DNA of 64,000 bases, from assembly GCA_965218765.1 (NCBI GenBank), contig CBDCLU010000005.1, positions 434,001 through 498,000 of the forward strand. The letters run 5' to 3'. Positions 27,144 to 35,283 of this stretch are shown here, one piece after another (position 1 is the first letter of the stretch; each line of letters opens with the position of its first letter). The translations under genes were made by a program, and so were the position numbers. The notes below the pieces were generated by a model, which was not told the DNA's origin, made no database searches, and worked only from the letters and a program-made list of their open reading frames with translations. This DNA is from JBBPYC01 sp965218765. Its GTDB lineage: Bacteria > Pseudomonadota > Gammaproteobacteria > Burkholderiales > Burkholderiaceae_C.

Positions 27144-27305
27144 TTAGGCCGACGTGGCCTGCCGCTCAAGATTGCAATGGTAGTACGCCCTGAACTCGGC
27201 TGGCGGCATGCAACCCACACCGGCACCATCAGACGGTGGTGATAAAACCAACCAACCCGGTCAAACGCAGCCAGCGCCACCGACTCCTTGGTGTTGCAAG
27301 GCGCT
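27144..27305 (-). mobile_element. 3' remnant of an IS3-family transposase (OrfB)
   Basis: On the minus strand, ESVALAAFDRVGWFYHHRLM reads like the OrfB end motif (W-x-E-x-L-E-x-A-T-L-E-W-V-D-W-F-N-H-R-R-L). A shift near 27214 then gives MPPAEFRAYYHCNLERQATSA and a stop at 27144. The rest of the element is missing: the left side runs into the moeA 3' end. It is therefore a short, frameshifted fragment with no activity. With its terminal repeat it marks the edge of the lower-GC hydrolase gene. Confidence 0.75.
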
Positions 27306-27321
27306 CGTTGCTCATCTCTGC

Positions 27322-28680
27322 CTAGATCACGCCCTCGAACAACATCACCTCGACCGCATCACCAGCCGACACATTGCCAGACTCATGCGGCAATACGATC
27401 AGTCCGTTGGCCTGCACCATCGAACTGAGCACACCAGAGCCCTGGTTGCCGGTGACGTGAACGGTCAATGTGCCGTCTGCCCCTCGACTCACGACGCCGC
27501 GCTGATACTCGGTTCGGCCAGGTTTCTTGCGGATCGCATCGCGGCTGACGGCATGCAACAGCGGCGGCGGTGGTTCGCTGCAGCCCATCATTTCCAGCAG
27601 CGCGGGGCGCACGAGTGCGAGGAAGGTGACCATCACGGCAACCGGATTGCCGGGTAGGCCGAACAGCACGGTGGCATCCTGTCGACCCTCCTGCCGACTA
27701 TCTTTTTCATAGCTTTCAGCGCAGGCAACATCGGCGCTATCGGCACTTTTTGCTTGAGAAATCCGCCCCACCGCCATCGGCCGGCCCGGGCGCATCGCAA
27801 TGCGCCAGAACACCACGTCGCCGAGTTGCTTCATGATCGCGCGGGTGTGGTCGGCCTCGCCGACGCTGACCCCGCCGCTGGTGATGACGGCATCGGCTTC
27901 GCGTGCGGCGCGCTCGAACGCGGCTCGCAGCGCCGGCGGATCGTCGCGCACCACGCCGTAGTCGAGCACCTCGGCGCCCAGCCGTTGCAGCAGGCCGAAC
28001 ACGGTGTATCGGTTGCTGTCGTAGACCGCGCCTTCGCGCGGCGGCTCGCCAAGCGACAGGATTTCATCGCCGGTGGAAAAGTAGGCCACCTTCAGGCGCC
28101 GGTAAACGGTCACTTCAGGCAAACCGAGGCTTGCCACCAGCCCGAGCGCAGCTGGCGTCAACCGGCTGCCGGCGGCCAGCGCGACTTCGCCCTGCTGCAG
28201 GTCTTCGCCTGCAAACCGCCGGTTGTCGCCAGGCCGCAGCACGCCACGCGGGATCGCGATCGCATCGCCACTGGGCTCCAGGCGCACCAGCTCCTGCGGC
28301 ACCACTGTGTCGAGGCCCGTTGGCATCACCGCGCCGGTCATGATCTTCACGCACTGGCCGGCGCTGACCCTGCCGCGCCAGGCCGCGCCGGCGAGCGCGG
28401 TGCCGACCACGTCGAGCCGGACTGGCGCAGCGCCATCGCCATCCAGCGCACTGCCCGCGAATGCAAATCCGTCCATCGCCGAGTTGTCGTGCGGCGGCAC
28501 GCTGATCGGCGAGATCACATCGCTTGCCAGCACCCGGCCCAACGCATCGAACAGCGCGACCGATTCGGTGCCGCCCACCGGCAGCGCCAGCTGCGCGAGG
28601 AAGTCAGCCGCCGCCGGCACCGACAGCGCATTCGGGTCGTAGCCTTGCAGTTCGGCGGCGATCTGCGCGGTGGATTTCAT
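27322..28680 (-). CDS. moeA: molybdopterin molybdenumtransferase
   Basis: Inserts molybdenum into adenylated molybdopterin. It has 452 residues, a little longer than E. coli MoeA (411). A cluster of MoeA motifs is visible: PPHDNSAMDGFAF, VKIMTGAVMPTGLDTVVPQE, TGDEILSLGEPPREGAVYDSN, ITSGGVSVGEADH and VVFWRIAMRPGRPM. A polar insertion of about 25 residues (KSADSADVACAESYEKDSRQEG) sits before the conserved FGLPGNPVAVMVTF. The start overlaps the mobA stop by 4 bases. It belongs to the molybdenum cofactor operon moaA-mobA-moeA on the minus strand. Confidence 0.95.
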   Translation of the reverse strand: MKSTAQIAAELQGYDPNALSVPAAADFLAQLALPVGGTESVALFDALGRVLASDVISPISVPPHDNSAMDGFAFAGSALDGDGAAPVRLDVVGTALAGAAWRGRVSAGQCVKIMTGAVMPTGLDTVVPQELVRLEPSGDAIAIPRGVLRPGDNRRFAGEDLQQGEVALAAGSRLTPAALGLVASLGLPEVTVYRRLKVAYFSTGDEILSLGEPPREGAVYDSNRYTVFGLLQRLGAEVLDYGVVRDDPPALRAAFERAAREADAVITSGGVSVGEADHTRAIMKQLGDVVFWRIAMRPGRPMAVGRISQAKSADSADVACAESYEKDSRQEGRQDATVLFGLPGNPVAVMVTFLALVRPALLEMMGCSEPPPPLLHAVSRDAIRKKPGRTEYQRGVVSRGADGTLTVHVTGNQGSGVLSSMVQANGLIVLPHESGNVSAGDAVEVMLFEGVI

Positions 28681-29342
28681 CGGCTGGTCGGCGATTCGGA
28701 TCGATCGGCTTCCAGCGCATGCAGCTCGGCCAGCGTGTTCACGTTCAGGAACGCGCGCGGGTCGTCCTCCGGCCGGTCGAACGGGACCAGCACGCAGCGG
28801 TGCTGCGCGGTCCAGGCGTCGATCTTGCGGCCACCGCCGTGCGTGAACGCGAGCAGGCTTTCCAGCAAGTCGGCGCGCAACAGGCAGAACACCGGCTGCG
28901 GGCGCAGCGCGGCGGCGTCCGGCAACGCGCTGGCGGCATCGTCGCGGCCGGCGGCCATCGTGATTTCGGCGTCGTCATCGAGCATCGCAGCCGCCAGCCG
29001 CGCAGCCAGGTCGGTCGGAAACAGCGGCGTGTCGCACGGCACCGTGAGCAGATAGCGCGTTTCGCAGCGCTCGAGACCCGTGACGAAGCCCGCAAGCGGC
29101 CCGGGCTGACCGGCCAGCGAATCAGGCCAGACCGGCACGCCGAACGATTCGTAGGCTGCCAGGTTTCGGTTCGCGTTGATCATCACGCCGCCGACCTGCG
29201 GCATCAGCCGCAGCATCGTATGCAGCGCCAGCGGCGTGCCGTCGAACTTCTGCAACCCCTTGTCCACGCCGCCCATGCGCGAGCCGCGGCCGCCAGCGAG
29301 CACCAAACCAGTGATGTCGGGCGCAGTGAGGATATCCATCAC
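28677..29342 (-). CDS. mobA: molybdenum cofactor guanylyltransferase
   Basis: Attaches GMP to molybdopterin to make the MGD cofactor. It has 221 residues and the nucleotide-binding loop LAGGRGSRMGGVDKGL near residue 16, followed by the LTVPCDTPLFP segment with the catalytic Asp. The C-terminus contains an NVNTLAEL stretch typical of the family. It overlaps moeA by 4 bases (ATGA) and follows the dispersed repeat copy 3, which separates it from moaA. Confidence 0.93.
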   Translation of the reverse strand: MMDILTAPDITGLVLAGGRGSRMGGVDKGLQKFDGTPLALHTMLRLMPQVGGVMINANRNLAAYESFGVPVWPDSLAGQPGPLAGFVTGLERCETRYLLTVPCDTPLFPTDLAARLAAAMLDDDAEITMAAGRDDAASALPDAAALRPQPVFCLLRADLLESLLAFTHGGGRKIDAWTAQHRCVLVPFDRPEDDPRAFLNVNTLAELHALEADRSESPTSR

Positions 29343-29385
29343 GATCGTATGTCCAGTTCAGGCCGCTTATCGTGCGCCAGACCCC

Positions 29386-29488
29386 ATGCCAGCAGGGGCC
29401 GTGGAGCCGGCTCCGCCGGGCCGCAGGCGCCGCCCCCGGCGAGGAGGTAGGCGAAAAGCCGACCGAAGGAAGCGTTGGCTGGGGGTGA
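29386..29488 (-). repeat. dispersed hairpin repeat, copy 3
   Basis: Read on the minus strand it gives CACCCCCAGCCAACGCTTCC, TTCGGTCGGCTTTTCGCC, a central CCTCCTCGCCGGGGG hairpin, GGCGCCTGCGGCCCGGC, GGAGCCGGCTCCACGGCCCC and TGCTGG. It starts about eight bases after the moaA stop and lies between moaA and mobA, in the direction of transcription. Confidence 0.85.
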
Positions 29489-29493
29489 CCAAC

Positions 29494-30639
29494 CTACCCG
29501 CCGATGTAGCTCATCTCGACGCGCCTGGCTTCGGGCGTCGCCGGCGCACCACCACGGTCCGCGGTGCGCAGCTCCGAATAGCGATCGGCGCGCGCCTGCC
29601 AGATGTGGGCGATCGCAGTCGCGAGTTGCGCATCGTCGGCGCCGCCCCGCAGCAGCGCGCGCAAGTCGTGGCCGCGCGAGGCGAACAGGCACAGGTACAA
29701 CTGGCCTTCGGTGGACAGCCGCGCGCGGTTGCAGTCGCCGCAGAACGCCTGCGTGACGCTGCCGATCACGCCGATCTCGCCGGCTGCCTGGTCATGCCGG
29801 CCGGTCGCATCCGCATAGCCCCAGCGCTCGGCTGTCTCGCCGGGCGCAGCGGGCGACAGCGGCAGCAGCGGCATCGCGTGCGCGATCCGCTCGATCAGCT
29901 GTTCGGACGGCAGCACGTCGTCCATGCGCCAGCCGTTGCTCGACCCCACGTCCATGTATTCGATGAAGCGCAGCACCACGCCGCTGCCTTTGAAATGCCG
30001 CGCCATCGGCAGAATCTCGTCCTCATTGGTGCCGCGCTTGACGACCATGTTGACCTTGATCGGGGACAGGCCGGCAGTGCGCGCGGCCTCGATGCCGTCC
30101 AGCACGTCGGCGACCGGGAAATCCACGTCGTTCATGCGCCGGAACACCGCGTCGTCCAGGCCGTCGAGGCTGACCGTGACGCGGTTCAGCCCGGCGTCCT
30201 TCAGCGCACGCGCCTTGCGTTTGAGCAGCGATCCGTTGGTCGTCAACGTGAGATCGAGCGGTGCGCCATCGGCGGTGCGCAGTGCGGCGAGCTGCCCGAT
30301 CAGCACCTCGATGTTCTTGCGCAGCAACGGCTCGCCGCCCGTGAGCCGGATCTTGCGCACGCCATGCGCGACGAACACGCGTGCGAGTCGCGTGATCTCC
30401 TCGAAGCTCAGCAGCGACGCATGCGGCAGATACGAGTAGTCCTTGCCGAACACTTCTTTCGGCATGCAGTAGCTGCAGCGGAAATTGCAGCGGTCCGTCA
30501 CGCTGATGCGCAGGTCGCGCAACGGGCGGTCGAGCCGGTCGTCCAACCGGCCGGTCGGTTCCAGCGGTTCAGCCGGCAGCGCGATACGGCGCGCATGGCC
30601 GATCGCGGACAGCGGAACGAAGATTGGTTCAGGCTTCAT
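29494..30639 (-). CDS. moaA: GTP 3',8-cyclase (radical SAM)
   Basis: First step of molybdenum cofactor synthesis: rearranges GTP to 3',8-cyclo-7,8-dihydro-GTP. It has 381 residues, about 50 longer than E. coli MoaA at the N-terminus. The SAM cluster is CNFRCSYCMPK (about residues 52-62). The second 4Fe-4S cluster is C-G-D-C-N-R-A-R-L-S-T-E-G-Q-L-Y-L-C. The C-terminal YIGG is the conserved double glycine needed for catalysis. LTGGEPLLRK and SLDGLDDAVF are also present. It is the first gene of the moaA-mobA-moeA set; the repeat separates it from mobA. Confidence 0.97.
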   Translation of the reverse strand: MKPEPIFVPLSAIGHARRIALPAEPLEPTGRLDDRLDRPLRDLRISVTDRCNFRCSYCMPKEVFGKDYSYLPHASLLSFEEITRLARVFVAHGVRKIRLTGGEPLLRKNIEVLIGQLAALRTADGAPLDLTLTTNGSLLKRKARALKDAGLNRVTVSLDGLDDAVFRRMNDVDFPVADVLDGIEAARTAGLSPIKVNMVVKRGTNEDEILPMARHFKGSGVVLRFIEYMDVGSSNGWRMDDVLPSEQLIERIAHAMPLLPLSPAAPGETAERWGYADATGRHDQAAGEIGVIGSVTQAFCGDCNRARLSTEGQLYLCLFASRGHDLRALLRGGADDAQLATAIAHIWQARADRYSELRTADRGGAPATPEARRVEMSYIGG

Positions 30640-30688
30640 GGCAGCCGGTCAATTTAACCGATGGCCCATGTCACCACGACCGGAGCCG

Positions 30689-31993
30689 TCACTTGACCAC
30701 AGCCGCATAGATCATGTTGCGCAGCAGGCTGCGGTAGTAGACGCGCTGCTTGGGCGACTGCAGCATGAAGACGACGTACATGTCGAGCACCGGGTCGGCC
30801 CACATGTAGGTGCCGCCCGCGCCGCCCCAGTAGTACTCGCCGACCGAGGACGGAAACGCCGCGCCGCCTTCCGCGATGCGCACCGCGAAGCCCAGTCCGA
30901 AGCCGTAGCCCGGGCCGGGCAGGTACAGCGGCCCGCGCTTGATGCCGGCTTCCGCATCCGAATGGTCCGCGGTCATGAACGCCACCGTCTGCGGGCCCAG
31001 ATAACGCTTGCCGTCGAGTTCGCCCTTGTTGAGCATCATCTGAAGAAAGCGTCCGTAATCGGTTGCTGTCGAGATCATGCCGCCGCCGCCCGATTCGTAC
31101 CGTTTCGCGACGCGCGGGTCGTTCATCTCGGAGCCGACGCCGAAGCTGCGGTCGTTCGTGAACGGCTCGGCGATGCGCGGCTGGCGCGCTTCTTCGGTCA
31201 CGTAGAAGCTGGTTTCCTTCATGCCGAGCGGATCGAGCAGCCGCTCCTTCTCGAACTGGTAAAGCGATTTGCCCGACACCACTTCGATCACGCGCCCGAG
31301 CACGTCGGTCGACTGGCTGTAGTCCCAGGTGGTGCCGGGCTGGTAGGCGAGCGGCAGCTTCGCGAGGCGCTGCACGAACTCTTCGGTGCTCGGATCGCCC
31401 TCGCCCGGTTTGGCTTCGACATACGCTTTCTTGACCAGACCGGGGCCGAAAAAGCCGTAGGTCAGGCCCGAGGTGTGGCGCATCAGGTCCTGCACGGTGA
31501 TCGGGCGTTTGGCGGGCTCCATCTCGAGCGTCGGCTTGCCGTCGGCGCCGGGCTTTTCGACGCCGACCTGTACTTTTTCGAACTCGGGCAGGTATTTGGA
31601 GAGCGGGTCGTCGAGCCGCAGCTTGCCTTCTTCGACCAGCATCATCGCGGCCACGGTCGTGATCGGCTTGCTCATCGAATAGATGCGAAACAGGCCGTCG
31701 CGCGGCATCGGCGCGTCCTTGGTCGGATCGAGCTTGCCGACCGCCTCATAAAGCGCGACCTTGCCGCGGCGCACCACCAGCAGCACCGCGCCGGGAATCT
31801 TGCCGGCGGCCACGTCGGCCTTCAACAGATCGACGGTCCTGGCCAGTTGCTGGCTCGACAGGCCGAGTTCGTCGACCGACTGGCCCGTGGCGACGGCTTT
31901 CTGCGCGGCAACCGGGCCGGCGGCGATGAATGCGAGGCTGACCAGACAGGCGCCCAGCAGCGGACGCAGGCGTGAGGGCAACGGGTTCTTCAT
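30689..31993 (-). CDS. secreted serine hydrolase, beta-lactamase (class C/EstB-like) family
   Basis: A 434-residue periplasmic protein with a signal peptide at residues 1-30 (RLRPLLGACLVSLAFIAAGPVAAQK). The catalytic S-x-x-K is in IYSMSKPITT; the second motif Y-S-Q is in TWDYSQSTDVLG. A third conserved segment, GGAGGTYMWADPV, follows near the C-terminus. Proteins of this type are esterases (EstB) or D-aminopeptidases rather than true beta-lactamases. The substrate is unknown. It is followed on the same strand by nothing obvious, and an SDR gene precedes it by about 60 bases. Confidence 0.88.
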   Translation of the reverse strand: MKNPLPSRLRPLLGACLVSLAFIAAGPVAAQKAVATGQSVDELGLSSQQLARTVDLLKADVAAGKIPGAVLLVVRRGKVALYEAVGKLDPTKDAPMPRDGLFRIYSMSKPITTVAAMMLVEEGKLRLDDPLSKYLPEFEKVQVGVEKPGADGKPTLEMEPAKRPITVQDLMRHTSGLTYGFFGPGLVKKAYVEAKPGEGDPSTEEFVQRLAKLPLAYQPGTTWDYSQSTDVLGRVIEVVSGKSLYQFEKERLLDPLGMKETSFYVTEEARQPRIAEPFTNDRSFGVGSEMNDPRVAKRYESGGGGMISTATDYGRFLQMMLNKGELDGKRYLGPQTVAFMTADHSDAEAGIKRGPLYLPGPGYGFGLGFAVRIAEGGAAFPSSVGEYYWGGAGGTYMWADPVLDMYVVFMLQSPKQRVYYRSLLRNMIYAAVVK

Positions 31994-32055
31994 GACAGTC
32001 TTGTCTCCGTGGTTCTGATGGAAAGAAAGTGCAATGCTGGCAATGCGCGTGATCG

Positions 32056-32826
32056 TCAGACGCAGCGCGCGCCGTCGACTTCGATGCAGACGCCGCTGAT
32101 GAACGCGGCTTCGTCGCTGGCCAGATAGAGCGCCGCGTTCGCCACATCCAGCGCGGTGGAAAACCGCCCGAGCGGAATGCTCGCGCGAAACCGGTCGAGC
32201 CGCTCGGCCGTGAGCGGGCCGCCTGCGAACTCAGGCCCCAAGCCGGTGTCGGGATTGAACACCGGATTGATGCAGTTCACGCGGATGTTCTCGGGCCCGA
32301 ACTCGGCCGCGAGCGATTTCGACGTCGTGATCACCGCGCCCTTCGAGCCGTTGTACCAGGACAGGCCCGGGCGCGGCCGCACGCCGGCCGTCGATGCGAT
32401 GTTGATGAAGCTGCCGCCGGCCCGGTCCGCGTTCGCGCGAAACGCCGGCACGCCGTGCAGCGTGGCCAGGTAGATGCTCTTGACGTTCACCGCATAGCAC
32501 TTGTCGAAGTCGTCTTCCGACACCTCGAGCGCGGGCCGGTTGCGATGCGTCCAGCCCGCGTTGTTGACCATCACGTCAAGCCGGCCGTGGCGCTCCACCG
32601 CGGCAGCCACCAGCGCTTTCACATCCGCAGACCGGGTCACGTCGGCAGCGAAGAACGACGCTTCGCCGCCGGCGTCACGGATCGACTGAACGACCTGCTC
32701 GCCGACTTTTGCGTGGATGTCGTTGACCACCACACGTGCGCCCTCAGAGGCAAGCCGCCGCGCAATTCCTTCGCCGATGCCGCCGCCGGCACCGGTCACG
32801 ATGATTGATTTGCCCTGCACACGCAT
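32056..32826 (-). CDS. short-chain dehydrogenase/reductase (SDR)
   Basis: A 256-residue oxidoreductase with TGAGGGIG (residues 11-18), NNAG (NNAGWTH) and the active-site S...Y-x-x-x-K (IASTAGVRPRPGLSWYNGSKGAV). The start is the ATG at 32826, with an AGGAGA ribosome site; the extended reading frame further upstream is ignored. The C-terminus GVCIEVDGARCV is characteristic of the glucose 1-dehydrogenase/FabG-like group. A substrate cannot be assigned. It may be co-transcribed with the serine hydrolase gene that follows, 62 bases downstream. Confidence 0.87.
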   Translation of the reverse strand: MRVQGKSIIVTGAGGGIGEGIARRLASEGARVVVNDIHAKVGEQVVQSIRDAGGEASFFAADVTRSADVKALVAAAVERHGRLDVMVNNAGWTHRNRPALEVSEDDFDKCYAVNVKSIYLATLHGVPAFRANADRAGGSFINIASTAGVRPRPGLSWYNGSKGAVITTSKSLAAEFGPENIRVNCINPVFNPDTGLGPEFAGGPLTAERLDRFRASIPLGRFSTALDVANAALYLASDEAAFISGVCIEVDGARCV

Positions 32827-33028
32827 GCGTTGTCTCCTGGTCGGATGGTTCTGTGAAGCGGTTGTTTTGCCCTGTACGTGCGCGCTTGCCAAGCCTGCTG
32901 CGTGACGGCGCCGCCACATGGTAAGCGAGTGACGGCCCTTGAATTTGGCCGCCGCGATGTTCACCGGACGATTCATCGACCCGACGCAAGTTCGATGTCT
33001 CGTCCTCATCAAAAGGTTTAACCCTCCC

Positions 33029-33758
33029 ATGTTCTGCAAAATTTTTCGCCGAGTTCCTCGGCACCCTCTAGCTGGTGTCGGGCGGCTGCGGCCGTGCCGT
33101 GCTGGCGGCGGCGTTTCCGGAAGTCGGCATCGGCCTGTTCGGCGTCTCGTTCGCGTTCGGCCTGACGGTGCTGACCGGCGCCTACGCGCTCGGGCCGGTT
33201 TCCGGCGGCCACCTCAACCCGGCGGTGTCGTTCGGGCTGTGGGCCGGCGGGCGCTTCCCGGGCGGCCAGCTGATCCCGTATGTGGTTACACAGGTCGCAG
33301 GCGGCATCGCCGGCGCGGGCGTGCTCTATCTGATCGCGAGCGGCAACGCGGATTTCAGTCTGGCCGGCGGCTTTGCATCGAACGGCTTTGCCGAGCATTT
33401 GCGGGGCAAATACCCGATGACCGCCGCGCCGGTGCCTGAAGTGGTGATGACGTTCATGTTCCTGATCGTGATCCTGGGCGCCACGCACCGCCGCGCGCCG
33501 GTTGGCTTCGCGGGCCTGTCGATCGGCCTGGCCTTGACGCTGATCCACCTGATCAGCATCCCGGGCACGAACACCTCGGTGAACCCGGCGCGCTGCACCG
33601 GTCCGGCCGTGTTCGTCGGCGGCTCGGCGATCGAGCAGTTGTGGCTGTTCTGGGCTGCCCCGATCGCGGGTGCGGCGCTGGCCGGCCTCACGTATCGTGG
33701 CCTGCTGGAAGCCGATCAGGCAACACCGCCGCCGTTGACGGGCCGGATCGAGTCCTGA
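33029..33758 (+). pseudogene. aqpZ: aquaporin Z, disrupted at the start
   Basis: Water channel gene with two early lesions. From ATG 33029 the normal frame would be ATG-TCT-GCA-AAA-TTT-TTC..., but one extra T lies at 33032. In the corrected frame a TAG (33069-33071) stands where aquaporins have Trp (G-T-L-stop-L-V for G-T-x-W-L-V). The rest is intact: SGGCGRAVLAAAFPEVGIG, the NPA motifs GGHLNPAVSFGLW and TSVNPARCTGPAVF, and all later helices. A GTG at 33075 could start a 227-residue product, but it would lack the first part of helix 1. The promoter region is shared with the divergent SDR gene. Confidence 0.85.
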
Positions 33759-33863
33759 AACGCCAACTCTTCAAACCAAATCCGCACGAGGGTGGGCTTG
33801 CAGATCACGCTGCCGAACGTCCCGACGACGGCGGTGGCGCGCCGCGTCGGCATATGACGTCGG

Positions 33864-35270
33864 TCAGGTCCGCTGAAACACGGTCCAGTCGAGCAGATCG
33901 TAGAGATCGCGCGGTTGCTCGCGCCCGAGCAACCGCTTGACGATGCGCTTGGCACGCGGCACGACGCCGCCTGCTGGTGGGGCGCGGTGTTGCTCGCCCT
34001 GATTGCGGATGAGCGTGATCAACTCGCGGTGCAGCGCGCGTTCGGCCGCCCCGCGGCTCGCGTATTCGAAGATGCCGCCCGAGCCGACGAACAGGATTTC
34101 ATCGCCGTACTGGCGCTGCAGCGCCCAGCGCAGGTAGGCCCAGCGCGTGGCATAGATCAGGTCCGCAGATGCCAGCTGCGAAGCCTCGACGGTGTGCAGA
34201 GACAACGCCGGACCACGCTTTTCCAACAGCAGCCCGGTGCTCGAATTGACGAAGCGCAAACCTAGCAGGTAGTCACCGTCGAACGTGGACAGATAACGGC
34301 GGCAGTTCGACAGGTGCGAGCGCAGCAGCTCCACGGTCTCGTCGATCAAGGCATCGGTGTCGCGGCCGACCCGGTTCGCGCGGCCGATCTGGTCTGCCAG
34401 CGCCTGCCGCAGCTCACCCGCACGAACCGGCTGACGCCTCAGATCGGCGACGACCTGGCCGTCTTCGATCTTGAAGCCGGGCGCGATGTCGACCACCCTG
34501 GTGGCGCTGTCGGGATGTTGCCGCTCGAACACGGTGGTCGGGCGCTCCGGGTTGTGGGTGGCCTCATTTACCCAGAACAGCTCGTCTTGCAGGAACACCA
34601 CGTCGGCCGCGAACGGAAATCCGAAACGCGGCGCCAGACCGGCGATCAGCCGCACCCATTCGCGGTTGAAGTGGGCCTGCCGCTTGGCCGCGGTGGCAGC
34701 CGCGTCCTTGCCTGGAATGACATAGCAGTTCGGGAAATGCGACGCCACCCCGTAGCCGCAAAAAACGTAGTCGACGGTCGGGTAGAGCTGATGCAGCTGC
34801 CGGATGAAATCGTCCTGCACGGCAGCCGGTGCGGAGTGCAGTGCATCGTTCAGATTCAGACAGACCTCGCGCCCGTCGCTCAAGGCCATCAAGGTGTCGT
34901 CGCCGTGGGTCGGCATGATGCGTACCTCGGGCCCGTCTGTGCCGCCGAGACGCACCGGCTCGCCGGGCGGCACCTCGATCACCTCGAAGCCGAGCTCGCG
35001 CACGCCGGCTGCGAGATCGAGCACGCTCGACACCAGCACCTTGGCGCTCTTCGGCAACATCGCCAGGGTGCCCTGATGGAAATGGTCATGGTGCCCGTGC
35101 GACAGGTAGATGTAGTCGATGCGCTGCTCGTCCAGTGCAGCGGTGTACGGCTTGGGCCAGGTCCACCACTGCGCGCCGAAACACGGCCCAAGCCACCAGG
35201 GATCCGACAACACCGTGACACCGTTGGCCTCGAGCAGGATCGACGCGTGGCCGATAAATGTGCATTCCAT
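33864..35270 (-). CDS. metallo-beta-lactamase-fold hydrolase
   Basis: A 468-residue protein with an MBL-fold domain in the first 240 residues. FIGHASILLEANGVTVLSDPWW and the metal-binding SHGHHDHFH are clear, with a further histidine in MPTHGDD. This layout is like that of NAPE-PLD/UlaG-type proteins with an additional large C-terminal domain (from about residue 260, no known family). It precedes nothing on its strand. The gap to the aldehyde dehydrogenase gene upstream is 13 bases, so the two form an operon. The substrate is unknown. Confidence 0.8.
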   Translation of the reverse strand: MECTFIGHASILLEANGVTVLSDPWWLGPCFGAQWWTWPKPYTAALDEQRIDYIYLSHGHHDHFHQGTLAMLPKSAKVLVSSVLDLAAGVRELGFEVIEVPPGEPVRLGGTDGPEVRIMPTHGDDTLMALSDGREVCLNLNDALHSAPAAVQDDFIRQLHQLYPTVDYVFCGYGVASHFPNCYVIPGKDAAATAAKRQAHFNREWVRLIAGLAPRFGFPFAADVVFLQDELFWVNEATHNPERPTTVFERQHPDSATRVVDIAPGFKIEDGQVVADLRRQPVRAGELRQALADQIGRANRVGRDTDALIDETVELLRSHLSNCRRYLSTFDGDYLLGLRFVNSSTGLLLEKRGPALSLHTVEASQLASADLIYATRWAYLRWALQRQYGDEILFVGSGGIFEYASRGAAERALHRELITLIRNQGEQHRAPPAGGVVPRAKRIVKRLLGREQPRDLYDLLDWTVFQRT

Positions 35271-35283
35271 CTTGATCGTCCGC

